The translations under genes were made by a program, and so were the position numbers. Shown here piece after piece: positions 37,395 to 50,528 of a stretch of 64,000 nucleotides of DNA (position 1 is its first letter; the number at the start of each line of letters is the position of its first letter). This stretch comes from Cokeromyces recurvatus (Eukaryota > Mucoromycota > Mucoromycetes > Mucorales > Mucoraceae), in assembly GCF_025118155.1 (NCBI RefSeq), contig NW_026251395.1:744001-808000 (forward strand), written 5' to 3'. The notes beneath the pieces are model-generated. The model was given only the letters and a program-made list of their open reading frames with translations, was not told where the DNA came from and searched no databases.

Positions 37395-38926
37395 TCAAAA
37401 ATAATTATTGCCTTCTTTTTTTTTCTTTTTATTAGATAATAAAATATGCAAGCATTTTGGTTTCTCCTCCTCCTCCTCCTCCCCCCCACTTTTTCTTTTT
37501 TTTTTTTTTACATGTCTTGAATGCAACATTTTCATCTGCGTCGTCATTTACAACTGTATTCTACTGCTTTGAGTATAAATTGTACTACTTTTATACATGA
37601 ATAAAGCAGAAAATAATCTTGTATTAAATGATGAATTCCCTCCGTTTCACTTTATCCTTTTTTTTTTCTCATTTATAAATATGTATTCCACTTCTCCTTT
37701 TTCCCTCCTTTTTACAAAAAAAAAAAAGAGAAGATCATTACGTCTCCTTTTCTTATGTATCCATATATAGTTAAATAAATATATTTTCACTCTTTTTTTT
37801 TTTTTTTTTTTTTTTCAAACAAAGGCATCAAATACACCTTTTTATATCATTTGCATGTTATACACTATCTTATCGGAACTAACTGATCCGAGTATTACAC
37901 CTTTTTCGAAAAATAGTTTGCATATTTTGGGGGAAAAAAATGAAATCATGGATAAGCACTTTTGAAGATACAAGGAAAAAGAGGCTAAAGAATATTTCTT
38001 ATTGTATATTATCATTTACTATATTAAGAAAAATAAAGCGCAACTCTTGGAGTATATTACCACATTGCAATCCGAGTCGAAGGAAGTCAGAAAAAGAAAA
38101 CAAGTAACAGGGTGGTGTTCGTGTCACTATGAAAGAAAATCAATGCTATTTAAGCACAAGCCCGATTGATGGATTTTTGATTTTTTTTTTCTTTTCTTTT
38201 CTGTTTCAACGGAAAAAGTTTAAAGACTTAATAGATAACTATGTTTCTATACAAGCATTCATTGACAAAAGGAGAAGGGGGGGAGATGTTCTATATCAAA
38301 CTTTGTAGAAAGTGTGTCTGTTTCTCTTTTATGCAACCTTTATTCCAAGTTTGACTCTCTTTTTTTTTTTCATTGATACGTTTAGAAACTTTCAAACTTA
38401 GTGCTAATTAAGTGAATGGTAGATAATATACTGAAATCGTTGATGTATTTGTTCTAGTTGTAGACATTGTTACTATTGAATGAACTCCCTTCTTTGAACC
38501 GAGTTCTATTTCGTTCCAAAGACTGATTCATCAGGAAAGACGTAATGCATTGGTAAATCCAAATCAGTGTTTGCTGTCAATTTTGAGCCCCAAATTGTAC
38601 ACTCTTTACTATTTTTTTTTTTTTGTTTGTTTGTTTGTTTCCTCACTACTGTTTCTTTTTACAAGTTGAAATGGTACGTGTTTATATTAGATAAATGATA
38701 TGAAACCTATGAATTTCTGTATTAAAAAAAAAAGGTTCTTCTACTTTAAGACAGTAAAAGGATTGTCATGAATAATAGAATTAAATAAAAATTAAGGAAC
38801 TTTGCTTTCCCCCCCTTTTATTTTTTAGGCGACATTAAAGCTATGACTATTTCTTTTGAAATGACTGTAACTTGATACCATCACCTCTCTTTATTATCAT
38901 TAAAATAAATTGGAGGAAATAACTCT
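37254..38926. other. Spacer between GEMIN5 and the Sel1 gene
   Basis: About 1.7 kb with no convincing gene. It contains an A tract (about 37357-37392), CTC triplets (about 37466-37483), and T tracts near 37500 and 37794-37815. It should include the promoter of the Sel1 gene (minus strand) and the 3' flank of GEMIN5. Confidence 0.5.
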
Positions 38927-39522
38927 TTATTTAGAATCTTCTGTCTTTGTCTTTTGCTTATTAGATAATCGATCTGTTACTTTTTTTAACCATTGAGCAA
39001 TACGCAAATCTTTATTTGTTTCCTCAGTAGCAACTGCTAAACAGGCTGCATAAAATAAACCGGATTCTTTCCCACTTCTTGCTAATGCATTGATTGCATT
39101 ATTCATAGACCCTTCTACGTTTGCTATTAAATAACTGAATAGTAAAATATGTTAATATATATGCATATATATTGTATATTGTATAGTCTTAATTTACCAT
39201 GTTGCTGTTAGAGTATCTTGCTCGCTTTTTTGAAGTTCTTTTGCCCAGTCTGCAAATAGTTTTTGTACAATAGGATCCTTGGGTGGTAGTCTTAATTTTG
39301 CTAAAACTATTGCCTCTCGAAACATAGCATGTCGACTATATAATTGAATAGCTTCATAAATATGTGAACATGCGATATAACACGAAGCAGCTAAATGGAA
39401 TTGTTTCGATACTTCCAACTTTTGTGCTTGCTGTAACATTAATTCAATCCATTTTTGCTTTCCAGCTTAAATATATATATATATAAAAAGGAGAGAAAAA
39501 ATAAATATCATGAGTTATATTT

Positions 39523-39559
<37 letters not shown>

Positions 39560-42500
39560 ATTGGGCTTAACGCTAATATGATCCAATCTGTCAAGACAGA
39601 ACTAGTATTTTGATTTGCTTTAGTGTTATCCATAGTTTCATATTCACATCGCATTAGATTCATAGCTAGCTTGATATCAAATCCTTGAGATACATTGTTC
39701 TCTATAGAATAAGTAGGCTCATCTGGTAATTTTATCTGTTTATTTTCTATTGCACGTACTATCCAATAAAAAAAAAATGAATGAATATAAAATCAATAAT
39801 CTCTCTCTCTCTCTCTCTTTTACAATACCTTCTAATTCTATTAAATGTTGAATATCATTTTTATCACCATAAAGTAGTTCATGCGAGTTTTCAACTTGAT
39901 AAGCTGATCTATTCTCAAGTTCATCCCAAAATTGTGTATATCGAATGACGGTTGCATCTTGTCTTTGTTCTTCTGTCAAGGAATCTGTAACTAACTGCTG
40001 AACAACAGATTTTACTTTCCCGTTTAATAAATTATTCGCAACGACGAGACAGTATTGCTCCTTTTTCACTTTACTTTTCGCTTTTTCAGATTCTAAGGAA
40101 AGCATCATACTATAATCTTTTACATCTATCATGGTCTTTGGCCTTTTTTTTAGCATAAAAGTAGAATTTGCAGATGTATTGTTGGTAGTAGATGTATCGA
40201 TTTTTCTTTTTAAATGTGTCTTGTTCAAAGCCTTCTTTTCTCGATCAAATAAGCATGTATGAGCTATAGTTATAATATAAATTAAAGATATCTCTATAGA
40301 TATATAACTAAAGTAGATCTTACATTCAATTGAATCTTTGCATGGGAAATCCATATAATTCCATTCATAAATAAATCTATCTTCACTACTGCTAAAAATA
40401 ACATCAGGATCTAATCGATTCCAATAAACAGACAATACTCGACCACGATGTTTATCAAACAGAGCAATCGTCTTTTGCTCCTTGACATCCCATACTGCTG
40501 CAAAGTTATCTTCAGATGCCGAAGCTAAAAGAAGCTTATCTGTATGTGAGCTCCACTTTAAATCCAATATCTCTTTCCTATGTCCCTTTAATAGTGCTGT
40601 CACTTCAGTCTGAGGCACAGGAATATCTTTATATAAAATGAAACAAACGAAAAAAAAAAAAAAAATTAATAATAAAAAAAAAAAATAGTTCCATTAGTTT
40701 CATATTATATATGTATACCTGGTAAGCTTGATATGTCAATATGACTAAGATCATGAATAGCTATTTCACCACTAGTGCTACCTGATGCTAGTAAAAGTCT
40801 TTTATTTGAATCTAAAAGAGAAAATATAGATATGAATACAAGTTTCTTCCTCCTCCCATTTATATATATATAATATATTTACTATTCCAATCTAAAGATT
40901 TAATCCTTTGACGTTGACAATTAGAGACATAAATAACCTTAAGACTATTCAAACTATATACTTCTACTAATCCATTCGTATGTCCAATAGCAATAAATTC
41001 AGCATTTTTATCTATCTTTATAATACAACGATATGAATCAACTGCACTCAAGCTAATAAACCAATCAGGGTTTTTCTCCTGTAGTCGTTCATTAAAGTTG
41101 ATGGGTGGTATGTTGGGATGATCAACGTCATAGATATGAATTATACCATCGCCGCCACATGAAACAAGTGTATCCTGCATATCTAAATCTTCTAAGCTAG
41201 TTGTCATATTTAAACCCCAATCTAAATAAGGAGCAGTTTGCGATTTATGATAGCTTTTAAAGGGTATATGCTTAGAGTTAAAGGTATCTATCATGCCTAC
41301 GTGTCCATATTCATTTGAATAAGCAAGAAGACCTTCTTTATGAGGATGCCATCTAACCTAGATATAGACAGTAGAAGCATTCAAGTTATTTGGGGGGGAA
41401 AAAAAAAGAAGGATTTTTTTCTTTTCCTTTTTCCTTACCTTTTCAATTTTCCCTTGTAAACCTTTCCAAAAGACAGTAGAGTCATAATAATCATGATATT
41501 TTTTCTTTTTCATAACGAGACCTAAAGATGAAAAGGACCATAACTTGATTGAATTGTCACCCATACTAACAGCTAATTGACCTTCATTCCAATTGGGTGA
41601 ATCAAGACCATAAGGGAACCCAGCATGTGTCTTTAAATTTTGTAAACATAATTTTCGTTGAACATCCCATTTGATGACTTGCTTATCTATAGAGGTAGTG
41701 ATACAGTTTCGACCATGGTTAAACCAGTTAATGGTAAATACATTTCGATTATGCTTCTCTAGTCTCTTTTGGGCTGTACTATAAATCGGTTTCCCTTTAC
41801 TAATGTCTACACAATGAATCAAGCCAATATACGAAGAAAAATACAAATGATTCATTTCACAAGGTGACCAAGCAAGTTCGATCCATACATTCGCCTTTTG
41901 TTGCTCAGTGACTTGTGCTGATGGGTTAGGTAATTTAATGGCCATCCATTGTGATTGTGACGGGAAGGCCCAGAGAGAGATGATTCTCTTACGTTTAGTA
42001 CTTGAAGCCAATAAAGGCCAATTTGCATTCTCTTGAGCTTGTATATGATCAGGTAACCTTTGCCAATCCAAGGAAACAATTGCATCGTTATCAGTCGCTA
42101 TCTGAAATACAGTGGTCATTGATAAATCGTTTCCAATTTTCTCTACAAAAATCATACCATTTGCATAACCAACTGCCATATAATCTTCACCTTGATAGTG
42201 TGTAGTTGCAATGCTTGTGATTTCTGAGTTTACTTTTGTTTCACTCTCTTTAGTCGTCTTTCCAAACGTTTCAATTAATACAATTTTGCCAGATTTATCT
42301 CCTGAAATTAATACTGTGCCATTTCTTATCGTCTTTAATACTGTGATATCTATCTATAAGAAAGGAACGAAAAAAAAAGAAAAGAATAAGGTTACAAAAG
42401 ACAGAGTCCTTTTATTTCCTTTTTTTTTTCATGCTTTACATTATGTTCGTGATATTCTATTAATAAAGTGCCCAATAAAATATTCCATACACGAATCGTT

Positions 42501-42736
42501 TTATCTATGCCTGCAGTAAAACAAAATGTATCATTAGCTGCAATAGCTAATACTTTTTCATTTGAAGCTGTAAATGAATTAAAATATCTCATATTGTCCA
42601 AGTCAAGAACAACAACGCAATTTTTAGTTGCATATAAAAAAAAGTGAGGTTCAACTATGGCTGTAACATGGGATGAATACCAATTAGGCACTGGTGGATA
42701 ACTTTGACATTTTGGAAATCTTTCCGTTAGATCCAT
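38927..42736 (-). CDS. GEMIN5: Gemin5-like WD-repeat protein of the SMN complex
   Basis: About nine exons encode some 1,060 residues. The start MDLTERFPKCQSYPPVPNWY keeps the PPxPNWY segment of animal Gemin5, whose Trp and Tyr help bind snRNA. Two WD propellers follow; diagnostic segments are LVSCGGDGIIHIYDVDHP, FIAIGHTNGLVEVYSLNSLK, LLKGHRKEILDLKWSS, KHRGRVLSVYWNRLDPDVIF and SSSEDRFIYEWNYMDFP. After a basic linker, a helical TPR-like region has HLAASCYIACSHIYEAIQLY and FREAIVLAKLRLPPKDPIVQ, aligning with the dimerisation domain of Gemin5. In animals Gemin5 recognises the Sm site and cap of pre-snRNAs and hands them to SMN for Sm-ring assembly. The protein stops about 100 residues after that region, so the animal C-terminal RNA-binding part is absent. 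Divergent from RRP40 with 233 bases between starts. Confidence 0.9.
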
Positions 42737-42969
42737 TTCGTGATCAGAGGAAAAAAAAAAAAAAAGAAGACAAAAGGAAAAGTAAACATCCCCCCTTTTT
42801 TTTTTTCTTTCCCCTTCTTCTGTTCACTTTTTTTTTTTTTTTTTTTTTTTTCTTTATGCTTAAAAAAGACAGTCCAAAAATTTAAAAAATAAATGCTTTA
42901 CAAATTTTTTTCCTTTTTTTTTTTTTCTTCAAGTTTTAGATAAAAAGAAAGCGATCAAAAGAAAAAAAA
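42737..42969. promoter_or_regulatory. Shared divergent promoter, GEMIN5 and RRP40
   Basis: Only 233 bases separate the two start codons. The segment has an A run (about 42750-42765) and T runs (about 42797-42806, 42829-42850 and 42915-42926), so it is nearly all A/T homopolymer. A bidirectional promoter is inferred from spacing alone; no specific binding site was recognised. Confidence 0.55.
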
Positions 42970-43809
42970 ATGGAGGTTGATCAAAAAATTGTTATACCAG
43001 GTGATGTAATTGACGTTAATACAGAATCAACTATTGTTTTGGGCCCTGGGTTAAGGCAAGAAGGAGACGAGGTTGTAGCAATTAAAGCAGGCATTTTATG
43101 TCATTTAGAAGCAGGCAATCGTTACTGGGTTGAAAGTAATCAAAAAAGAGTAAACATCATTATGCAAACACACTTTACATGAACTTTTTATATATGTATA
43201 TCTATTATTTTTTTAGTATATTGCATCAACAGGTGAATCAGTGATTGGTACCGTTATTGCCAAAATGGGAGAATATTTTCGTTTAGATATAGGAACTGCT
43301 CATTCAGCAGTGTTACCTGTGTTAGCATTTGAAGGAGCAACGAAACGTAATAGACCTAACTTGGCTCTTCATTCACTTGTTTATTGTAGAGTTTCGATGG
43401 CTAATCCAGATATGGAGCCAGAACTTGAATGTATTAATCCTAAAAACGGTAAAGCAGATGGTTTTGGTGAACTTACTGGAGGATATGTTTTTAAATGTTC
43501 ACTTGGACTTTGTCGAAGGTAAAGGAAGAAGTGAGTGGAAGGGGAAAGAGAAAGAGGAGAAAGTAGTTTTTTGTTTTGTTTATACTTATTATATATTTAT
43601 ATAGATTATTGAATCCCAATACACCTATTCTGACGTTACTAGGTGAACATTTTCCTTTCGAAATAGCAGTTGGTATGAATGGACGTGTTTGGATTAAAGC
43701 AGAGGAAGTGAAAACGACCATCTTGATTTCAAATGCTATACAAAACTCTGAATATTTAAGTGCTGAAGAATGTAGACAAATGGTAGAAGGACTTGTTAAT
43801 AAACTATAA
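42970..43809 (+). CDS. RRP40: Rrp40, RNA exosome cap subunit (EXOSC3)
   Basis: Three predicted exons (42970-43149, 43217-43518, about 43605-43809) give 228 residues. The N-terminal part (KIVIPGDVI, IVLGPGLRQ) is followed by the S1-like domain (SVIGTVIAKMGEYFRLDIGT) and the C-terminal KH domain with the Rrp40 signature GFGELTGGYVFKCSLGLCRR, then PILTLLGEHFPFEIAVGMNG. Rrp40 is one of three S1/KH cap proteins on the six-subunit ring of the nuclear and cytoplasmic exosome that degrades and trims RNA 3'-5'. Length and motif spacing are normal. The start ATG lies 20 bases after a T tract and an AAG-rich leader. Confidence 0.95.
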
Positions 43810-43982
43810 TACTTTATTTTTATTGTACATTAAAAAATATGCGTTATCTTCTATTTTTTTTATATATGATGACTTTTATGAATAATCATGCATTAAGGGA
43901 ACTGATCATTCTAGTCCAGCTGCTTTGAGTTGAAGATAGTGCAAATCAACTAAAAATTGAAATCCAGAACTGATTAGATGAA

Positions 43983-44029
<47 letters not shown>

Positions 44030-44112
44030 TACATGTAAATTGTATGTGGAGAAGAAGATAACTTTATTTTCTTTTTTTCTTTTTTATATTCTTTTTTTTC
44101 TGCTAGTTGTAA
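43810..44112. repeat. Spacer with a 42-nt A tract upstream of cystathionine gamma-synthase
   Basis: A 303-base spacer. An uninterrupted A run at about 43986-44027, followed by a T-rich leader, lies 85-130 bases upstream of the next start codon. No gene. Confidence 0.6.
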
Positions 44113-46225
44113 ATGATTAATCTAATGGAACCACCTACACAAGTTGGAGCTGCTATTCCAGCTCATACACCACATGCTGTTTCTGTTATGTTTCCAACTT
44201 GGCAAGATAATATTTATTATGAAGAAGGGAACCCAATTGTCACTTCAAAAATGGAATGTGGTTATCCTCGTTTCTTTATTCATCCTTTCATTCAAAAAGT
44301 AACTAATAATAATAATAATAATATATGAGCAAACTTGGGTGGAAAAAGAAAAGAAAAAGAAAAACTTACATCTTTTCTTATCTTTTTTTTTTATCAAGTT
44401 ATGTAGTTATGTAGTTGCAAAATTTGGTAAAGAGGATGAAACAGGCATGCTCTTCCCTTCTCATAAAGTAGCTGAACAATGTAGATCTTTTATGAACCGT
44501 TATTATGATCATCATCATCAAGGATCTACTACAGGAGCAGCAATACGTATTGCAGAATTCGAAATTACTCCACAAGAGATATCGAATGAAATTCAAAGAG
44601 TTCCAATTCATATCGTTCTGTTCCCTAAGGATGCTTTCCCAATCGCTAAGCAATTTTGGCAGCATTCGGGTAATATTATCTCTTCTCGTATGGCAGAATA
44701 TTGTCTGCGGATAATAGATAATAATCAAGAGAAGGATAGAGAAGGAAAAGAGACTAAGAATAGGGATATGACTGTACCTCGATTTACAATGGGAGGACGT
44801 AGTCGAACTCATTATAATAAATCAAATATAAAATTGAAAAGAACAGAAAAAAGAGAAGAGGAAGAAGAAGATGATGATGTTGAACAAAATCTGTATCTTG
44901 AAGAGCGTTATGGAAGAAATCTACCTGCCAAGTTTGCTTTAAATGCAAAGCAAGCTTTGAGACGAAGAATTGCTGGCGTTTTGAGTGAGAGAGAGGATAC
45001 AGATGATTTAAAGAAACAATGTGAAATGAAGGGAGATCGAGGTATCAGAGGCTTGTCGGAAGAGGATGTTTACTTGTATCCTTGTGGAATGAGTGCAATT
45101 TATCATGCACATCAACTCGCCATGAATATAGGGGACACATCTTTAAAAAGTGTATGCTTCGGGTAAATACTTTGTAACTATATATGAGTTGTATTGATGA
45201 CATTAATAATAACAATAATTAATATTAGATTCCCATATACAGATACTTTAAAAATTCTACAGAAATGGGGAGCAGGTTGCTATTTTTATGGTTTAGGAGA
45301 GGATAAAAGCATGGATGAATTAGAAGCTCTTTTACAGTCGGGTGAAAGAGTTCTAAGCTTATTTTGTGAGTTTCCATCTAATCCATTATTAAAGTCTCCA
45401 GATATAAAACGTCTTCGTCGTTTAGCAGATACATATCATTTTTTACTTGTCGTAGATGAAACCATTGGTAACTTTTGTAATGTTGCTGTACTTGAATGGG
45501 CTGATATGGTTGTTAGTAGTTTGACAAAAATATTTTCTGGTGACTCTAATGTAATGGGAGGAAGGTAAGTCAGAGATGACTACTACTACTAATAAGAAGA
45601 AGAAAGAAATAAAACAAGTTTATTTATTTTATTTTGGCTTAGTATGATTTTGAATCCAAATGGAGTTTATTACGCTCAATTAAAAGCATTGTTGAAACAA
45701 AATTATGAAGACTTGGTATGGTTCGAAGATGCTGTCTTTTTAGAACGAAATTCTCGAAACTTTAAAGAACGATCACATATTATTAATCAAAATGCAGAAG
45801 CACTATGTGATTTTTTAGTAAATCATCCAAAAGGTAAAAGATGAAGCAAGTAATTATTTATATATGTGTATTGAAAAAAAAAAATAGTTGAAAAAGTATT
45901 TTATCCAAAGTATGTATGCAGAGAACATTTTGATTCAATCAAAATAAATACAGATACAGCAGGTTATGGTGGATTATTTTCTGTTTTGTTAAAAGATGAG
46001 AAAAGTGCTGCCACATTTTATAATAACTTACATTGTGCTAAGGGACCTTCGTTGGGTACAAATTTTACTTTATGTAGTCCTTATACCATTCTTGCTCATT
46101 ACAATGAATTAAATTGGGCAGAACAATATGGTGTGTGTCGATATTTGGTTCGTGTTAGCGTTGGTTTAGAAGATAAAGAAAAATTATTACACATGTTTTC
46201 AGAAGCATTAAATGCTATAGAATAA
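44113..46225 (+). CDS. Cystathionine gamma-synthase (fungal long form)
   Basis: Five predicted exons (44113-44298, 44399-45162, 45229-45564, 45643-45833, 45888-46225) give 604 residues. Near the N-terminus, [19 protein letters not shown] and SGYPRFF-like [14 protein letters not shown] are characteristic of fungal Str2/Met-7 enzymes. The PLP-binding fold begins with [18 protein letters not shown]; the phosphate- and cofactor-binding region includes EFPSNPLL and VVDETIGNF, and the Schiff-base lysine is in SSLTKIFSG (codon 45527-45529). The enzyme condenses an activated homoserine (O-acetyl- or O-succinyl-) with cysteine to cystathionine in transsulfuration toward methionine. Between residues about 190 and 270 lies a charged insert ([15 protein letters not shown]), normal for the long fungal form but not for bacterial MetB. 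Convergent with the transporter gene. Confidence 0.92.
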
Positions 46226-46480
46226 AAATAAATTATTGTTTTTTTTTTAAATTTCTATAAATTATATTTATTGTTGTAATAAAAATACATTTATAAAATT
46301 ACAGAAAGAATGATGGCATCTAATATTTATAAATATTAGAAAAAAAAAAATAAAGAATAAAAATAAGATGATAATACAAAATTACTAGTAATACATGGTT
46401 GATAATAAAAATAATAATAAAAAATTAAAGAGTAGAAATGTAAAAAAAAAAAATAAAGGGAAGAAAAATTATTATACGAC

Positions 46481-48077
46481 TTAGATGTAATCTTCAAGTC
46501 TGATGCTGGCCCAGCCAAGTTCACGACCAATTTGTTCAATACTCTTTTGCTTGGTTTCAGGGATAAAGATAAGAATGAAAGTACCGCAAAGAGCAGAGAT
46601 ACCAGTGAAAATCAAGAAAACGTAAGAACCACAAGCATCAAGAAGAGCAGGGAAGATAAGACCGATAATGAAGTTACAGAGCCAGTTAATAACCAAGGCC
46701 ATAGAGGAAGAGGCAGAGACAGCGTAGGTAGGGAAGACTTCAGAATTGATAACGAAAGGAATGACACCAAGACCGATGGCATAAGCAGCAATGAAGAAAT
46801 AAATAGAAACAACTTGAAGACCGGAGATATTCTTAACCATACCAACAGTCATCAGGATAGACCAAAGGGTCATACCATAGGCAGAGATGACCAACAAAAT
46901 CTTACGACCTAAACGATCGACTAAACCAAGGGCAATAATGGTCATGACAACGTTAAGAATAGAAGAACCGATAGTGACATACTTGGCACGGTCACCGAAG
47001 GCACCTGTGAAAATAGAAGTAGAATAGTACATGACAGCGTTGATACCAGTCAATTGAGAAGACATATGCACGACCATCATCTTCAAAGTCAAAATGGCGA
47101 GAACACGAATACTGAAAACTTGTCTAAGAGATAAACTCTTTTCACTTTCAATAGGAGAGTCATCTGTGGGGAGATTATCGAAACTATCTTTTTCGCCGGG
47201 TTCACCATTGTTCTTCTTGGCATCATTACCACCCTTAGTAAGAGACAAGATCATATCAGAGAATTCTTCTTGAACATCACCATAACGAAGACGCATCAAT
47301 TGAACACGAGCTTCATCAATACGATTCTTAGAGATCAACCAACGAGGAGATCTAGCACAGAAAGGCAAACAAATCATTTGAATAATAGCGGGGGCAACAG
47401 TAATGATAACAACAATACGCCATCCGACAGCAGAAGAAAGACCGAGACCAATTAATTCAATAATTAAAATACCGATGGTTAAGAAAAGTTGAAGACAAGA
47501 ACCAAGAGCACCACGATACTTTGGAGGAGAAATTTCAGAGATATACATGGAGATAACGACTGTCATAAAACCAGAACCCAAACCAACAAAGATACGACCA
47601 ATAGCGAATTGAGCAGGTTCAGTAGAAAGAGAAAGCAAAATGGCACCAATAAAGAAAGTAACGTTCATTAAAATCATAGAATCACGACGACCAAGTCTAG
47701 CAGCTAACCAACTAGCAAGAATAGCACCAAGCAAACCACCAACGGCAAACATACCAGTAGCAGCACCCCTATAAGGTAAAAAAAAATAATAATAAAGTTT
47801 AGTATTTGCATAAATGTTATGGAAACTGGTAAAAATAAAAAGGCTGAATAAAAGCTGAATTAAAATACTTACAAAACCCAACTCGTCATAGGAATACATT
47901 GAGGCAAATGTGAATGAGGATAATAAGTCTTTACACCAAAAGGTACACCAGGACACTGTGTAAGAACATCACCAGGAATATTCAAGGCAGATGTATTCAT
48001 ACCATTGTTGAATGCACCTAATGAAGCGATACATACACAAAAAATACGAATGGTCGAAGTCTTTCTGATGAACTCAT
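46481..48077 (-). CDS. MFS hexose/monosaccharide transporter, 5' end uncertain
   Basis: The main exon (47768-46481) and an upstream exon (48070 or thereabouts to 47873) encode a 12-helix sugar porter. Signatures: GAATGMFAVGGLLGAILASW, LAARLGRRDS, YISEISPPKYRGALGS, ARSPRWLISKNRIDEAR, SSQLTGINAVMYYSTS, LVDRLGRKILL, NSEVFPTYAVSASSSMALV and FIPETKQKSIEQI. The large loop between helices 6 and 7 is hydrophilic (NNGEPGEKDSFDNLPTDD). The N-terminal helix IFCVCIASLGAFNNGMNTSA is plainly coding, but the only nearby ATG (48075-48077) is in a different frame and closes after 19 codons. Thus the true start lies on an unseen upstream exon, or the gene carries a frameshift. The usual QQLTG motif reads SSQLTG here. 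Substrate is probably glucose or a related hexose. Confidence 0.82.
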
Positions 48078-50528
48078 TTTAGACTTGGGAAAAAAAAATA
48101 AAAATTAAATGAAAAAAATAAAATAAAGTTAACGGGAAAAAAACTTGAAAATATGGAAAAAAAATTCCCGTCAAATTTATATAAAATGAATTTTTTTTTC
48201 TAAAACCTCATTGACTAATTTGGAACATCATGTAAGTAGAATCCTGTCCCTTTTAAAATTGACATGTTTCAATACAAAAGGGTCGGTTAATTGCGTAAAA
48301 TGAAATTTTGGTTATTTTATTTTATTTTTAAATTTGTTAATAAATAATTATTATGTTCAAGTAGATCATGCTATTTTTTTATTACTCTTCTTCCTTAACT
48401 TTATAAAATAACTAATATAGCTAAAAGGTAGTTGACCTTATTAACATTATTAAAAAAAAAGAAAATAAAATTGAACAGAATAAACATAAATACAAATATC
48501 AGTCATTTGTTTCAGTTATTTATTTTACCTTGATCGAAGTAGTAAGACTACGAAACAAACTAAATATGAAGTTTGGATGAGTTTTGTCAACCAATAAAAA
48601 TCTTTGTCTGTTCAAAAGTGTCATCTGATGTTAAAAAAAAAGAGAGAAATGTTATGGCAAAATCATTAACCTTTATTTTCATTTACTATATTGTTACTTA
48701 ATAACAAAGATCCTTCATGCTTCACCACATGGTTGAATCATATTCTTTTTGTTTTATTTTATCTAAAATACCAAAACATACTTCTAAAATGAAAGCCCTT
48801 TTTTTAAAAAAAATTTATATGTATAAGAAATTAAAAATAAACCTATTTACATTTCTTTTCAAATGATACACTCATAAAGCTTTTTATTTTTTCCTATCAA
48901 TGATGCTCTCTGCTTCCTCTTCCTCCCCCCCTCTTACCCTTTGTTGAAGTGTTTTGTAAAACACTTGTATACTTAATTTAGAAATTTTTGCGGAGTATAT
49001 ATATTCCAGTGAAAAAATATGAGAGGTTAACATAACTTGTTCAATTTCGAACATGTTCCACACCTAACAAAAAAAAAAAAAAAACAGAATGCTTGCGATA
49101 TTAACTATGGATGATTTGTAATGAAGAGGATGAGGTCCTAACTATATCGATATACTATTCTTTGGTTTTTTTTTTCTTTAAGAATTAATCTTCTTTATTC
49201 AAGTGTCTACTTTATCTTTTATTTTTCCATATTCCAATAAATTTATAATTATACAAAATATATTGCGGGTTATTATTATTCTTCTCTTGGTCACTCACTC
49301 ATTCACGCTCTTCTCTCTCTCCCCCAAAAAAATATAAACAGTCCAAGTGGTGTCTTTTTTTTTTTTTCTAAGACAAATTTATTAAAAAAATAATAATTTC
49401 TGCCTTTCAACTATATTTATTATTTTACTGCTATTTCTTTCTTTCTTCTTTTTTGTTAGATCAAAAAAATATGTTAAAGAATGGATTTAAACTTGGTTTT
49501 CTTTTAATTAGTTTTACAATAATTATTTCAACTATTTTCTGTAGATTCAGGTACGGCACAAGCGGGAAAGAACAAAAGAATAATTAAAGGAAAAAAAAAA
49601 AGGGAATATCTTTTTACATAACAACCGGGAAAATGACGGGAAAAAATTTTTTTTTTTTACTGTGTAAAAAAAATCTCATATATAAACACGCCGAATTTTA
49701 TAAATATACGATTAAAAAAAGTAAAATAAAATAATTGCTTACTTGTGCAATTATAATGACATTGTATATCATAATGATCATATATCAATTAATTTAAAAA
49801 AAAATGGGGGAGGAATGGTGGCCCGATTGTTAAGTCTAATGTTATTATTATTTTCATAACCGACAATGTGGAGCTCCCCTTCTTATTATAGCTTATTCAC
49901 TCATCATAAAGTGGAGTGAAGTAATAGTATTTTTATGAAAAAAAAAAAAATCGAGACATTTGAAATTCCGCATATGAATGAAAATAGTGATAATAATATA
50001 AAATTCACTATAAATGACGTCAATTGTTAAAACAACGTTATACCGTATTTGGAGAAATATATAAGTTACTGTAGAAACAATGCCTTTTTTTTTTTTTCCT
50101 GCAAATATATCATTATATAATAATTTTTTAATTTCATTGGTAAAATAAAATATATTAAACAAGAATAATAATAGACAATGTAATTTATCTTTGTAATGGA
50201 TAATAAGTAAGGAAGCCTACTTTACGGTTAAAGAAGCTATTTAATCCTCAAAGTATATCCCAATTATAAATTTACTTACATAATGAGAATGAATGGAGAA
50301 CTCTACTTCTTTTTTTTTTTTACTATTACTTCAAATTAACTTTATAAATAAATTAAATAAATGTTATAATAAGAATAATAATAATGTACTAGTTTGTGTC
50401 CATTACTCCTTGAAATTGAAAAGTAATAACTTTCTATGACGCTCTATGTTTTAATAAAAGTATCTGAAATGTTCCTATATTTAAGCAATAGTTAATATTG
50501 AATTTAAAGAAAAAAAAACCCCATTTCA
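48078..50528. other. Long spacer upstream of the hexose transporter
   Basis: About 2.45 kb without a clearly supported gene. On the minus strand a TATA-like sequence TTTATATAAA lies at about 48175-48184, some 100 bases before the out-of-frame ATG of the transporter. Further up, a minus-strand frame beginning MTLLNRQRFLLVD (from about 48629) ends at a possible donor near 48531 and could be a first exon, but the intron would be unusually long and the peptide is not recognisable. T and A runs are scattered. Confidence 0.4.

Noticed and set aside
46532..46912. Open frames antisense to the hexose transporter (also 47270-47671)
   Set aside because: They mirror the coding strand of a well-supported transporter and show only charged, low-complexity translations.
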